Source: Ascaphus truei
Taxonomy: Eukaryota; Chordata; Amphibia; Anura; Ascaphidae
DNA: 64,000 nt
NCBI GenBank assembly: GCA_036426205.1
Contig: CM071573.1
Location: forward strand, 74,190,043-74,254,042
Direction: 5' to 3'
Both the position numbers and the translations under genes were made by a program. Positions 1-10,612 of the stretch are shown in pieces (position 1 is the stretch's first letter; the number at the start of each line of letters is the position of its first letter). The notes under the pieces were generated by a model. The model saw nothing but the letters and a program-made list of their open reading frames with translations. It had not been told where the DNA came from and ran no database searches.

Positions 1-78
1 ATCTAATGGTCTGAGTACACACAAAGAGCATCAAGCTCTATACTGAGAAGCCCCGCGTTCCAAAAGTGTCCTTAGATG

Positions 79-1012
79 TGTAGCCCCCTGTAAACAGCAT
101 AGGCTATACATATCTTTCTCCTACTGTGGTAAGTCCTGTTAAGGGCAGGCGCCAGTAGTAATCATGGGTTTTCCCCCTTCAAGCCCTGCCCTGAGTGATA
201 GATGCAGGCCCCTGACTCTGCTGCAGGCATGAGACAGAGGGGAGGTCCTGCTGACATCATGAGGGGTGGGGCTGACTCTATTTAGCAGCCAGCTCCTGTG
301 AGTGACAGTTGGTTCTCTTCCGAGTCTACTCTTGGAAGTCTGTCCTGGGAGTTGAAGGAGAGGAGTAGATCGAGCTCTCTCCTGGGAGCAGGAGAGATAC
401 TAAGAGAACTCTGGCCTATGATAGTTGGCGAGGGAGCAGAGCTTTGGTGGAACCAACGCCTCTCACCCTGATGAGGGGGTGATGGGGAGGATCTACTCCC
501 GCCCAGAGGGCACCCTCTGAGGTGGGTACTGGGGTATTGCGGCCCCTCACAGACCATCCTGTCGGGGTACCTCTTGGAGGAAAGGAGAGGAGAGGAGAAA
601 GGCTGTACATCTCTGTATATCTCTGTGTGTTCTGCTGCTATTGCTGTTGTTGTTGCAGCTGTATGCTGCAAGGCTGCGGTGTGCTAACGAGAGACAATAA
701 AGAGAGACATTGCTGATCTTACTAAAGACTGTTGTGTGATTCTGGAGCATCCACCCTGGGACCAGGGTCAATCTCTTCTATACGGTCCTTCCCCATACCC
801 TGGGAAGGTATAGAGGATGGAGGCGCTGCACCACCACTAAAAGAATGAGGCAACTACCCCAGAAGCATGGTCCTGTGTCCCCAACAACATCGCGGGAAGC
901 TCGGGCCCTCCTGTTACCGACAGGTATGCACCACTCAAACACGTGTAGCCAGCCCTCATACACCCTAGATATAGCACTTGTGTCTGGGGGGGGGGGGGGG
1001 ACAAGGGTTACA
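79..1012 (+). mobile_element. Solo LTR, copy A of TGTAGCC...TTACA family
   Basis: The element begins TGTAGCC and ends GGGTTACA, so it has the TG...CA ends of an LTR. It is flanked by the direct repeat GATG (75-78 and 1013-1016), a 4-bp target duplication. A polyadenylation signal AATAAA lies at 696-701. After it come the family landmarks GGAGGCGCTGCAC (near 820) and a CCTGTTACC..CAGGTAT block (near 910-925), also present in the copies at 6.1 and 36.7 kb. No internal retroviral or Gypsy coding region adjoins it, so it is a solo LTR. A run of 15 G lies just before the 3' end. The superfamily (ERV or Gypsy) cannot be decided without an internal region. Confidence 0.7.
696..701 (+). promoter_or_regulatory. 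Polyadenylation signal AATAAA of LTR A
   Basis: AATAAA in the context GAGACAATAAA, which recurs exactly in LTR B (6276-6281). It would mark the R region of the LTR. Confidence 0.5.
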
Positions 1013-1029
1013 GATGTAAAAAGGAAAAA

Positions 1030-1180
1030 AAGTCCAGCAGTTTCCGGATATCCGTCGTCATGGGTGTCCCGTCGCTGCCTTGACCTCACCGCACAACGCG
1101 TTTCGTGTCGACACTTCTTCAGGGGGTTGGCCTTAAGATCCCATGGCACTCATTTAAGTACCCTGGCTTAAACACATATT
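1030..1180 (-). repeat. Fragment of CTGAAGAAG..CGAAACGCG repeat
   Basis: On the minus strand (1121 to 1097) there is CTGAAGAAG, a self-complementary GTGTCGACAC, then CGAAACGCG. The same layout (CTGANGA, short hairpin, GAAAC) recurs near 6.6, 28.7 and 38.4 kb with different flanks. It belongs to an abundant dispersed-repeat class; I cannot name the family. See the finding on hammerhead-like cores. Confidence 0.5.
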
Positions 1181-2825
1181 AGCCAATCGGGATCCTACCG
1201 CATAAATTATCTGTAAGCCATCCAATTAGCTACCTAACAACTATAAACCAAGTACTAACATACTGTACTAATCTAGTAACCCTAAAATACTGCCACAGTA
1301 TAGTACTATAAAAACACACATACTAATAAACAAAATAATGTGAAAAGTAGGAGACGTTATATAAGAAATGTACTACGACAAAGAAAGAAAAAAAGCCAAT
1401 AAAGAGGGAAGAAAAGGGAAAAACAAAGGGTAAAAGCAAAAGACAAAGACTAATATATACACAAGACTGGATAACACTTATGACCATAAAAGTTGCAACA
1501 TAAAACAACATATATTGTATACTATTTAGTCCTTGTTTTCTCTCTTTTTGAGCCCCTTTTGTGTGTATAAGTCTGCAGTCAAGCAACACATGCCGTATAC
1601 CAAGGGAGGAACTAGAATACGGCACTTGTTGGCTAACCTGTTGCAACTACTGCAGCAGTGAAGTTGTTGTTTTGTTGTTATTGTTGTTGCTATATTCCAT
1701 TTAAATCATCAATTGCTGTATAGCTAAGTGGGTGGCTGCAATGCAAAACTCAGACTGTCAAATTGTTTACATTCCCCAACTGTGAGATCTCTGCGGCATT
1801 GCAGAAAGTGGGTACATTTTCTTTCCTGTAATAAATGGTACGTGCAGCAAACAAAGACTCCCTGTGCCCTCCTCCTACTTCTGCGAGGCGCACAACTGAA
1901 TGTTTTAGAGTAGCAATGGAGGCTTCTTTTGCTACACAGACAGAAAAAAAACAACAACACTAACATGCTTTAAATCATCCCTGTGAGCCGACTTTCATAT
2001 GCAACAAAAGAAGTTGGAATAGAACAACGCTTATCCTACTTATTTGGGGTAATGGGGGGAAAAAGAAAGAACTGGAAGTGCCATTATATAAGATGGATAC
2101 AATGGCATGTTCTCCTTTTGCAGTGGATCGCAGGCTTCTCTGGCAGTGAAGGGGTTAAACTAGCTCTTCTTTCATCTTTTTTGCAGCACCTGTAGCATTA
2201 AGACTTGTGCTGCCAATCATCTTCAATACAAAAGGTACCCTGCCCACATTCATATGGGCCACTTTCCCATGAAAGGAGTCGCTGCCTAGATGAGTTCCTG
2301 TCCCTTACAGGTACTCAATGTGAGAGGGCAAGAGATGCATAAGGAGAGACATTTCAGACGTTCAGATGTGTAGGCTTTAATTATTCACAATAACTCATAC
2401 TTCATTTCCCAGACTAAGCTTTACAAGCAATTTTTAAAAAGCCGCCTTCAGCATTAAGACTTTTTATTGTTAATCATTTGTGCCTGCAAGTTTTTGCACT
2501 TGGTGATATTAAGGAGTAGGGGCCAAACATGAGACATGTGGGTGAGCTCTGGAGCGATGTTATTACTAAATTCTAGCCTTTATCATACAACGAGGTTACG
2601 CTCTGAAATGAATGTTCTTTTTGCTTTGCATGAACCTCGGGATCTGACTTATTCAGTATTCCTGGTACGATGTCACTAGATCAGCTGACTTTAATGTATA
2701 ACTAAAAGCAGCATGAAGACAGTCATGAACTAAAAATCATCTTTATCTCTTCCCTCTAAAAGCAAAGAAATATTAAAAGAACTAAAAAGTGGTACAGTAC
2801 TTTCGTTAAAAAGTCACATAGATCA
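1181..2825. other. No gene recognised; AT-rich DNA
   Basis: Mostly AT-rich unique-looking DNA. A purine-rich stretch lies at 1330-1450. A short motif TCTGGCAGTGAAGGGGTTAA near 2138-2157 recurs near 17.2 kb and, in variant form, near 5.3 and 46.1 kb, so it is probably the end of an old short repeat. No splice-bounded open frame stands out. Confidence 0.4.
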
Positions 2826-2876
2826 GAGGTGGCATACTCCAGTCCTCAAGGCCACCAACAGGTCAGGTTTTAAGGT
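2826..2876 (+). mobile_element. Left-end fragment of palindromic hAT-like MITE (family H1)
   Basis: This is a 5' fragment with the family landmarks CTCCAGTCCTCAAG and CCAACAGGTCAGGTTTTAAG. It breaks off where a second repeat (X, 2890-3412) starts. A near-complete H1 copy follows at 3413-3590, so the left end is present twice around X. Confidence 0.6.
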
Positions 2877-2889
2877 TTCAGGTTTCATT

Positions 2890-3412
2890 ATGTCTTCTCT
2901 TTTTAGCACATTTGCACTTTCATTGAGCACTGGGTTACAATATAATATTTGTTCTGTATGACAAGACAGTAGGAATCCTGCTTTGAACATTAGTCATTCT
3001 GTATTGTTTGCATGGGGTTTCTCTTTAAACCTTTTATCACTGTGTCTTCTCTTTTTAGCACATTTTCACTTTCATTGAGCACTGGGTTACAATATAAAAT
3101 GATTGGTCCACAGCTATTAAATGATCCCCTCTAGGTTTGCATGTACAGTAGGAACCTTTAGCCACAATCACCATGAAAAGGTCGCTAATTAAGGCATCTC
3201 TGGCATTTTTTTTCCAGATGCCGGTCTGACATCTAGGAGGCCATTTATCAAAGTCTCCTGCTGCAAAACTGGAAGAAAACCAGCAAATAAAAACTGCACC
3301 AGTCTTATCACAGAAATAAAATTGCTTTAACTGGAATTCATTTGATTAAATGTGGGGATTTTTTGCTCTAGTTTTTTCTTAATTTTGCAGCCAGGAGACT
3401 TTGATAAATAAC
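2890..3412. repeat. Dispersed repeat X, copy 1, with internal duplication
   Basis: From about 2946 onward it is closely similar to 55423-55883. A segment of about 52 bp (starting GTCTTCTCTTTTTAGCACA) occurs twice here (2892-2943 and 3043-3096) but once in the other copy. The last 175 bp form a TIR structure of their own: CATTTATCAAAGTCTCCTG (near 3241) is complementary to CAGGAGACTTTGATAAAT (near 3393), bounded by CTAG on both sides, so a small MITE sits inside X. The class of X is unknown. Confidence 0.6.
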
Positions 3413-3590
3413 CCCCTAGTCCAGTCCTCAAGGGCCACCAACAGGTCAGGTTTTAAGGCTATCCCTGTTTCAGCACAGGTGGCTCAATCATTGGTTCAGT
3501 CATTGACTGAGCCACCTGTGCTGAAGCAGGGATAGCTTTAAAACCTGACCAGTTGGTTGCACTTGAGGACTGGTCGAAGGCCACGCCAGG
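3413..3590. mobile_element. Palindromic hAT-like MITE, family H1
   Basis: The sequence folds on itself: TCCAGTCCTCAAGGGCCACC at the left is answered by a diverged complement ending GAGGACTGG at the right. Arms contain GCTTCAGCACAGGTGGCTCA-type sequence and its complement around 3480-3530. Family copies elsewhere in the window have CAGGGGTGG ends and 8-bp target duplications, which is the reason for the hAT-like call. Confidence 0.7.
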
Positions 3591-4724
3591 CATGGATGCT
3601 TGAGTGTCATTATATTATATTTTCTTAGTTATAAGTATATGTTTGAATATCCATCTAACCACTACATGTACAATATATGCCCACTTAATTCATGTTTTAT
3701 TACACCAAACTGATTTCAGCGTCCTTTAATAAGTAGGTCTTTAATCCTAGAATTATTTTTGAGATTGACCTTGCAGATGATTACATGTATTTATAGAAGA
3801 CCTTGCTTTCAAACACTTTGGCATGAATGATATTATTTCAGAATAATTTGTCACTTGCACAATGCACACTACACAAACTGCTTCTAACTGCAGACATGCA
3901 AGAATCAATAATGATGAGCAAAAAAAAAAATCATAAATCTTCTTTATTCCAGTCTATATTACAGAAAGGTATTGGACAATCTTAAATCAAGTGGCTGGAT
4001 TAGCCCACATCAAATCCAAGCATTAGTCATGGGCATTATACGTATGTGTAGTGTTCACATTTGTTTGCATGTATTAAAAGTCTGTCCAGAGCTACAGGAA
4101 TCCATACAGAGCTGGAAAAAGACAAGTCAAGCAATGACTATCCACAATAAAGTCCCATGCAGCAGAGGACATTTGACTCATAATGAACTTGCAAACTGTA
4201 TCACAAATACACTTCAAATCAAAACTAATTGGGGAACTCAAGAAGTGAGATTGGACAGCTTTCATGTATGGTTTACATGAACTAATTAAAAGCCAAATAA
4301 GAGATCAAGTTAACTTTTTAGCATTCTTCTCTATGACACTATCATTTTTGTGTTTGATTATAAGATTCCCTTTGCTTTAATGCTATGCATTACATTCATA
4401 ATCAATTTGTTGAGCATCTCATTTCAGTAATGCTAATCATGACAGTTTTTAATCTTTAACCGGCATTGCATATTCGGGGGGGGGGGGGGGGATTTTAACC
4501 CCTTTCCACCAAAAAACAATTAACATATTGCACTGTCTAAAGATTTTGAACCATATTTACTAAGTTTTATTTCACAAGACATCTTCCATTGCCAGAAAAC
4601 ACTTTGGGCCATATTTAATAAGCAATGGTAAGATACCAGGATGTGTCTTATGAAGTAGCACGTAGTAAATATGAGCTTTTATATACATATATAGTTAAAA
4701 ACAAATATACAAAATACCCTTGTT
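3591..4724. other. No gene recognised
   Basis: AT-rich DNA with a G homopolymer near 4476-4491. An open frame of 102 codons at 3972-4280 has no recognisable domain, signal or compositional support and is treated as chance. Confidence 0.4.
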
Positions 4725-4880
4725 TCCGCGCCTCATTGGAATCTTGGCCAGGTCACTTTATTTCCTTGTACCTCAGCTATGTTGGATTGTAAGCTCTTGG
4801 GGTTAGGGATCTATTGTGATCCCATGTTTATATAGAAGAAGAAAGTCCTATTACTGCATGGTGTTCACTATACAAACATG
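4725..4880 (+). mobile_element. Truncated SINE/L2-type tail
   Basis: GTCACTTTATTTCCTTGTACCTCAG followed by GATTGTAAGCTCTTGGGG resembles the core and tail of the tRNA-derived SINE at 31.8-32.0 and 45.6-45.9 kb, here on the plus strand and without the tRNA-like head. The tail type (TTGTAAGCTC..GGGG) is the kind shared by L2 LINEs and their SINE partners. Confidence 0.5.
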
Positions 4881-6079
4881 TTGCTGATGAAATGACATGG
4901 CGTGGAATTGTATGCTTCTGCTTCCAGTGTATGTTATTTGTCACATGTAACAATAATAAGGTACATTTTCAACCTACAGCAAAAAGCAAGTTTTTTTTTT
5001 TATTTGTAGAAACAAAAGACAGCAAAACAAAGCTGTAACCCTCAGCGAACTAATTTCTATTACTTTGCTTTGTCCTCCTAGGGATATAAATGCCTGTTTG
5101 CTTCTTATCCGTTGCAACATTTGCCATCCCTGTAAATAGGAACATAAAGTATCACTATGAAACATGTCAGACCGAATCCTTCTTGTTGCTTCCAACTGGG
5201 TCAAAAGAAAAAACTCAAAGCAAATAGCACAACAGAATCAACTCTTTCACTTCCAATGTGTTTCAGGCCCCTCTGGCAGTGAAAGTATAAACCTTTTCCA
5301 TGCCCTTATGATGTTCAGACACCACAAGAGCAGAAAGCCTTTGGGGCTTTCCATGGCCGTCGTACGTTTTCGCTCATGTCTTCTCTATAGAAGAGGAACA
5401 CTTCCATTTACATGATGAGGAGAATGGGAGAGAGATCCTTAATGCATCCAGGGTTGTGGTAGCTAGCAAACCTACAGAGACGGTCATTGAACTGCAATCC
5501 AGTCACGACATTTTTTCAGATGTTTTTTTTTATTATTCATTCTTAATGTACACCATTAAATTAATGGGAATAAAGGCTTGCAAATGTTTATCACCTTTTA
5601 GTGGATATGGGCCTAACTAAGTCTCTTAAGGGTAGAGCCAGCTGTGACCGGAATAGCATGTGCTTATGGACCAAAGGGCAGAGAAATCGGAGTTGTCATA
5701 CTGCTCCGTTATTCATTTGTCTGTGCTATACTAAGCTGAGTCATTCTTTGTTACACATTATGTCCAATCCTCTCCTCAGCATCAGGATTTGCAGCCTCAT
5801 TGCGGATGTTAGATGGCTTAAGGGAAATAGTAATCTGAAATGCTTGGGGGGAGGGATTGTAAGAGCATCAAGAGCTTCCTAGGATAATATAAAAAGAGAC
5901 TATTTGTTCACGGTAAAGCTGAAGTGACATCTTTGGAAAATTTTACACAATGAACCTAATAGTTTGGTTGTATTACACATTAACTATGATAAATGTGCAG
6001 TCTGACATACTGTTGGTCCACATTGATTAATGCAATCTCTACATACATCTATATGCAAGTGTATATATGTATATATTTA
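4881..6079. other. No gene recognised
   Basis: AT-rich DNA. CCCCTCTGGCAGTGAAAG near 5268-5287 is a short repeated motif also seen near 46.1 kb, and is partly complementary to TCTTTCACTTCC just upstream. No supported coding frame. Confidence 0.4.
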
Positions 6080-6083
6080 TACA

Positions 6084-6556
6084 TGTAGCCATGCCATCTA
6101 TGGCTACTAATCTGCTTTTCCTCCTGGCAGTAAGTCCTGGTGCAAGCAAGCCTTGTTAGTAGTTTTCCCCCTCCTTGGCCTGTAGTGAAGGTCCAGGGAC
6201 CATCCTTCAGTGAGTAGCTGATAGTTGCTGCATTGGGCAGAACCTTGCCGTGTACTGTGCTGCACAGACTGAGACAATAAACCGTTCCTGTTATTATACC
6301 TCCTGTCTGGTGTGATCTTACTGGGGGGAGAGGTAATCGGTTCTACCGTGGGAGATCACCTTCAGTTCCCTGGAACCTACGGCAGATGGAGGCGCTGCAC
6401 TCCTAAGGATATGTGGGTAATGTACCCCATAAACCTGATCCTGTGTCCCCACTACCATCGGCGGATGACTCAGCCCTCCTGTTACCAGCAGGTATCATGC
6501 ACCACAGACATAGTAATGGCCACAATCTCCCACCGGGTGGGGGAAACACCGTTGCA
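6084..6556 (+). mobile_element. Solo LTR, copy B
   Basis: It starts TGTAGCCATG and ends CCGTTGCA, flanked by a perfect TACA duplication (6080-6083 and 6557-6560). The polyadenylation signal is at 6276-6281 in the same GAGACAATAAA context as LTR A. Downstream are GATGGAGGCGCTGCACTCC and CCTGTTACCAGCAGGTAT, the family landmarks. At 473 bp it is about half the length of copy A, with the difference upstream of AATAAA, so it is probably an internally deleted or different subfamily member. Confidence 0.7.
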
Positions 6557-7020
6557 TACATATATATACATATGCGAGATACACCTGAGGAAGAAACATT
6601 AGTGTTTGGAAACGCATAGGGTGAAGAAGTTGGTGCGTCCCCGAACAAGTCTAAGTGACTGCGTGCCCCCTATGACATCATCCCTGCAGCGCCACTTTGG
6701 GCTGATTGTCAGCAGACACACACAGAGCAAGAGGCAACGTGGAGGAGTCCCTGATCGCCCTTCCAGCTACCGACAGAGACACTCACTAGAGAGACAGGCA
6801 AGGGGGAATACCGGCGAGGTGCACAGTACAGTACTGGAGAAACCGGAGAACAGTTGGAAGCCTTGTCAGGCTATACCAACGTTCAGTGCAGGAGTGCTGG
6901 AGCAATATTATTACTGTGAACACTCATGACTGTGTCCTATTATATATTTTTGCGAGTACAAATTTTGGCGTTGCCTTTTTTTACCAATACACTTATTAAA
7001 ACTTATTACACTGCGGAAGA
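6557..7020 (+). repeat. Dispersed repeat with CTGAGGA..GGAAAC hairpin motif
   Basis: It begins in ATATATAC right after LTR B. At 6585-6613 it has CTGAGGAAG, the hairpin AAACA-TTAG-TGTTT, then GGAAACGC. ACGCA (6612-6616) could pair with TGCGT (6634-6638). The repeat continues through a GC-moderate body to an AT-rich tail with TTATTAAAACTTATTA near 6990. The family is not identified; it shares its layout with sequences near 1.1, 28.7, 38.4 and 60.6 kb. Confidence 0.45.
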
Positions 7021-7146
7021 TGTTTGCACTGTGTTTCTTTACAGACATACATATGTGGAAGGGTATAGGTGCACTCACTAGACTGTAATCAGCTGCCTCG
7101 AGTGTGCGGAAATCAGCCCAATATGGGGAGATGTGTATGGCTATTA

Positions 7147-7493
7147 GACTGAGATTATACAGCCCGCGCTCAGAGCCTCCCGCACTCCTGCAGCCCCAGC
7201 GATCTGTGTATATGGCTACAGTAGATTAGGAAAGCGATCTGTGGGCATGGCGGACACATCACGAAGCTGGTCCGCCCTCATTGGCTGAACTAGCTCACGT
7301 GACGCTGTCGTCACATGGCAGCGCGCGAAAAGACAAATTTGTTTTGTCTCTTCAAATAGCTGTCACGCCAGCGCGCTCCGTCGTGCAAACGCATGCACAC
7401 ACATGCACACGCATGCACACGGAGCGGCCTCATAGGCAGTAGTCAATTTCAAGATGGCGCGCATGCGCAATCGCAGGCTGTATAATCTCAGCC
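7147..7493. mobile_element. PIF/Harbinger-like MITE with TTA target duplication
   Basis: Inverted ends GACTGAGATTATACAGCC (left) and the complement of GGCTGTATAATCTCAGCC (right) match at 17 of 18 positions. The flanking trinucleotide TTA (7144-7146, 7494-7496) is duplicated, which fits the TWA target of Harbinger elements. The interior is CG-rich, with repeated CGCATGCACAC units near 7390-7420, and AAGATGGCGCGCATGCGCA near the right end resembles combined YY1 and NRF1 sites. No transposase frame is present. Confidence 0.7.
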
Positions 7494-7713
7494 TTATGCA
7501 TTCTCCAAGTCCTCCAATTTGAAGAAGGAACTGGCACTCTCGGGGTCTTGGTACATAAGTGTTTTTATCCCATAGAGATCAACACTGAACTTGGCAAAGG
7601 TCAGCATTGGTGACCGGATCGTCGATCTGCGTAAGCCATATACATACACATGTACACACTCATATGTGTGTGCAAGTAGTAAATATTGCCGCTTTAAAAC
7701 CTTGTGACTTTAC

Positions 7714-8139
7714 CAGTGGCGTATCTTTAGCCTGGCCAGTCCGGGCAAAGCCAGGAGCCCGTGCTCTTGGGTGCTCGGTTCCTAGGGTGACCAATCCATA
7801 TTTGTCCCGGCATATATGCCAACTGTGCATGCGCGAAGAGTGCTTATAACCGTGCATGCGTGATCGTCACTTGGCTGCTCGTGCGCATGTGCGATCTGCA
7901 CTTGCTAACCGCGCATCTGAAGATCAAATTTTGCCAGAGCTTGCCGGTCGCGCATGCACACGTGCGACCGGCAAAAAAATCACGCATGCATGGACGGCAA
8001 GTGCTAATCGCATATGCACACAAGCAGCCAGGAAGTGCCGATGGCGCATGCACAGTCGGCAAGTGCCGATCGCGAATGCGTGGCCAACGCAATTGAACAT
8101 TTTTGCCTGGGGGCCCGCCCATGTCTACCTACGCCAATG
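7714..8139. mobile_element. hAT-like MITE (family H3) with internal CG-rich tandem units
   Basis: The left end CAGTGGCGTA and the complement of the right end TACGCCAATG form short inverted repeats. The flanks GACTTTAC (7706-7713) and CACTTTAC (8140-8147) agree at 7 of 8 positions, an 8-bp target duplication typical of hAT. The interior (7810-8090) is built of diverged units with GGCAAGTGC and CGCGCATGCAC. Open frames here are chance frames. Confidence 0.65.
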
Positions 8140-8156
8140 CACTTTACTATTTATTA

Positions 8157-8321
8157 CCCAGATCCACAGAGTTTCGTTAAGTGAATTAATGTAACGTTAA
8201 GCCTATGCTAATGAGATAAACAATGGATATGGGTTAACCTCTGGAAGAATAACGCTTGTTACTGATTTAGGTAATGTCACGTTATGAGCCCTGAGTTATC
8301 GGAACTCTGTGCATCTTGCCC
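8157..8321. mobile_element. Short palindromic MITE (CCAGATCCACAGAG ends)
   Basis: AGATCCACAGAGTTTCGTTA at the left matches the complement of TTATCGGAACTCTGTGCATC at the right with few differences. The left end also matches, in reverse, the end of a related element near 56.63 kb (CTCTGTTATG... and GTGGATCTGGGTC). No target duplication is clear. Confidence 0.5.
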
Positions 8322-9048
8322 AATGTTTCAATGATTACATCAGAATATTCCCTGGTTTATACGGATTGGCATTTTGTATTTGTTATTCATATGTTGGTAT
8401 GTTGGTTACTTCAGGTGTCATTTTCATTTTCACATTTTATGTCTCTTTTCCTTTCAGAATAAACTGAGCTCATAAATGTTAATATCTATTCATAACTTTC
8501 ATGATAACTCAATAAATAACAGGATCATTGTTTATGAATCCTGGTTGAACGGAGCATCTAGAACTACCAAAGAGAAACAGGTATTTCATTTAAATAAACA
8601 TTCAGAACATGTTGTAGATAGTCCCATAGAAATTAAATATATTGTCCCAGCTGGAGCCATGAAGACAAGCAAAAATGAAATTTGCACATAATGCCAATAT
8701 TCTGTTTTAATGGGAAGCATGAGAAAATGCTAATATTTATAATTACCCCAATACATAACTTTTGTTTTTATTAAAATGCTGTTCTAAAACAACTAATATG
8801 TAACTTTCAGCCGAGTGAAATGATTAAACTTAAACTTAAACTTACATATTTAAATCCATTTCTCAGAGTTAACTCTTCTATTTCCAAAGGCAGCTTTAGC
8901 TAATCAAACGTAATCTATCTCCCATTACAGTATAATTACCTATAGCTTTAAACTATATTGAAATAACTTTAATTTCAAGAGCGACATTTCATACATCCCA
9001 GTGGTTTGTTGAACAGTGCACACTGGTCAAGCTTTTGTGGCCTTAGAA
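8322..9048. other. No gene recognised
   Basis: AT-rich DNA. A 71-codon open frame at 8476-8691 has no recognisable features. Confidence 0.4.
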
Positions 9049-9230
9049 CAGGGGTGGGTAACTCCCGTCCTCAAGGGCCACCAACAGGACAGGTTTTCAG
9101 GCTATCCCTGCTTCAGCACAGGTGGCTCAATCAGTGGCTCAGTCGAAATGAGCCATCTGTGCCGAAGCAGCGTATATCCTGAAACCCTGAGCTGTTGGGG
9201 TGTCTTTAGGACTAGAGTTGCCCATCCCTG
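9049..9230. mobile_element. hAT-like MITE, family H1
   Basis: Starts CAGGGGTGGGTAACTCC and ends GTTGCCCATCCCTG. The interior has the family sequences CTTCAGCACAGGTGGCTCAA and their complement. The 8-bp flanks CCTTAGAA and CATTAGCC agree at 5 of 8 positions, so the duplication is decayed. Confidence 0.7.
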
Positions 9231-9771
9231 CATTAGCCTACGGCCCCAGTCCTCACTGCTGCATGCGATCGTTGATCTGTAGGGGAGGGCGGGGCCATGC
9301 CGGGGAGCGCAGGGGCGGGGCCATGTGTGGGGGCACAGCCATGGCGGGGCATACTGTATCTGCCCTTCCATTGGTGCACGCGGACCAAGTGATCGGAGCG
9401 TGGGTAGACAACATTCTTGCCTTCACTGCCAGCGTACGTGTCACAGCGCTTTGAGCCCCCACACACAGCCACTGCCCCATAGAGGGCTGTGCTGTGGTGT
9501 GTGGCGAGCACGCTGTAGTGCGCGCCGCAGCGACTACTGGGGACATGGCCTGAAAAGCTAGTTTCAAACTGGATGCAGAATTCAATTTCCAAAAGGTTAT
9601 TCACACTTCATCCTTAAGTAGGATATTATACAAGAGTAGAGAGCAGGATTGCTGCAAACGACACATGTACCCATTTATTTCTGTCAATTACCTTGACTTA
9701 CAGTCATCTAAAAGTAGGCTCGGGTATCAGCTCGACCAGTGTTAAATCAGCAATACTGCATTCCTCTATTT
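9231..9771. other. GC-rich segment with GC-box-like runs, no gene
   Basis: At 9278-9350 GGCGGGGCCATG and GGGGCGGGGCCATG occur in succession, giving Sp1-like GC boxes within a CG-rich stretch that lasts to about 9560. No TATA element, supported transcript structure or coding frame goes with them. It may be part of a repeat rather than a promoter. Confidence 0.35.
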
Positions 9772-9799
9772 AAAAAAAAAAAAAAAAAAAAAAATATAT

Positions 9800-9845
<46 letters not shown>
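9772..9845. repeat. Poly-A plus (AT)n microsatellite
   Basis: A run of about 22 A is followed by an (AT)n tract of about 50 bp. Confidence 0.9.
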
Positions 9846-9849
<4 letters not shown>

Positions 9850-10123
9850 ATTTATATGTAAAGCATGTGACACTGTATAATTCTACATTCTTACTTAAAA
9901 TGGCAATAATTTAGTGCTTCTGTTATAAATCTGTAAAAATCCTGATTGTGTGCCTAACGAAATGGCCGCCTTCTATCTTTGTGCTGCAGTACAGTAACAG
10001 ACAGTCTGCTGTTGGGAACACAGCCACAGATCTGTTTGTGATACTTTGCTGCAAAAGGGCAGAACTCAAAAAAGGTGTGTGTGAAAGAGCTTGTTTCAAA
10101 AGCGGGAGTGGATATGACTCTAA

Positions 10124-10609
10124 GGGGCCTATGCAGAGAGCAGCGAATTTTAAAATTGGCGAATTTATTAAAAAGTAGCTTTTTTGGAGAGTTTTAATCT
10201 CCATATGCAGAAAAGTGCGAATTCTGCTATGTTTAACATGGATGCGTGTGGCGAGTTTAAATTGGCGAGATGCGCGCTTCAGAAATGTGTTAAAACAAAT
10301 TCGCGGCTTTTTTTTTCCCTTTGCAATGGCCGCGAGCGGCAGTTTTTTCTGGCGAGAGTTAAAAAAGAGACAATCGCGCCATTTATTGGCGCGAACAGCC
10401 GCTAGATTGCGTTCGCGCCGCCTTCTGCATACGGATATTTTTAAAACTGGCGAGATTGAGGTTCTCGCCAGCGCGAGGCGAGTAGTTTTATAACTAGAAA
10501 AGAAAAATTGGCGAGGAGTTTTTCGGAACTCGCCATTCTGCTGCTTTCTGCGCGATTTTCTCCAAAAAATGGCGAATTTCGAAATAGCGCTGCTCTCTGC
10601 ATAGGCCCC
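10124..10609. mobile_element. PIF/Harbinger-like MITE with TAA target duplication
   Basis: GGGGCCTATGCAGAGAGCAG opens the element and its exact complement closes it. TAA is duplicated at 10121-10123 and 10610-10612. The interior is full of TTGGCGAG/GGCGAATTT-type words on both strands. A 241-codon minus-strand open frame runs through it (9923-10648) but its product has no domain I recognise and extends beyond both element ends, so I take it as chance. Confidence 0.75.
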
Positions 10610-10612
10610 TAA

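Noticed and set aside
79..1012. Full-length endogenous retrovirus
   Set aside because: Only one LTR is present, with a target duplication on both sides; no primer-binding site, gag, pol or env is adjacent.
9275..9560. CpG-island promoter of a host gene
   Set aside because: GC boxes are present, but no exon, splice site or transcript signal follows, and the segment borders a MITE.
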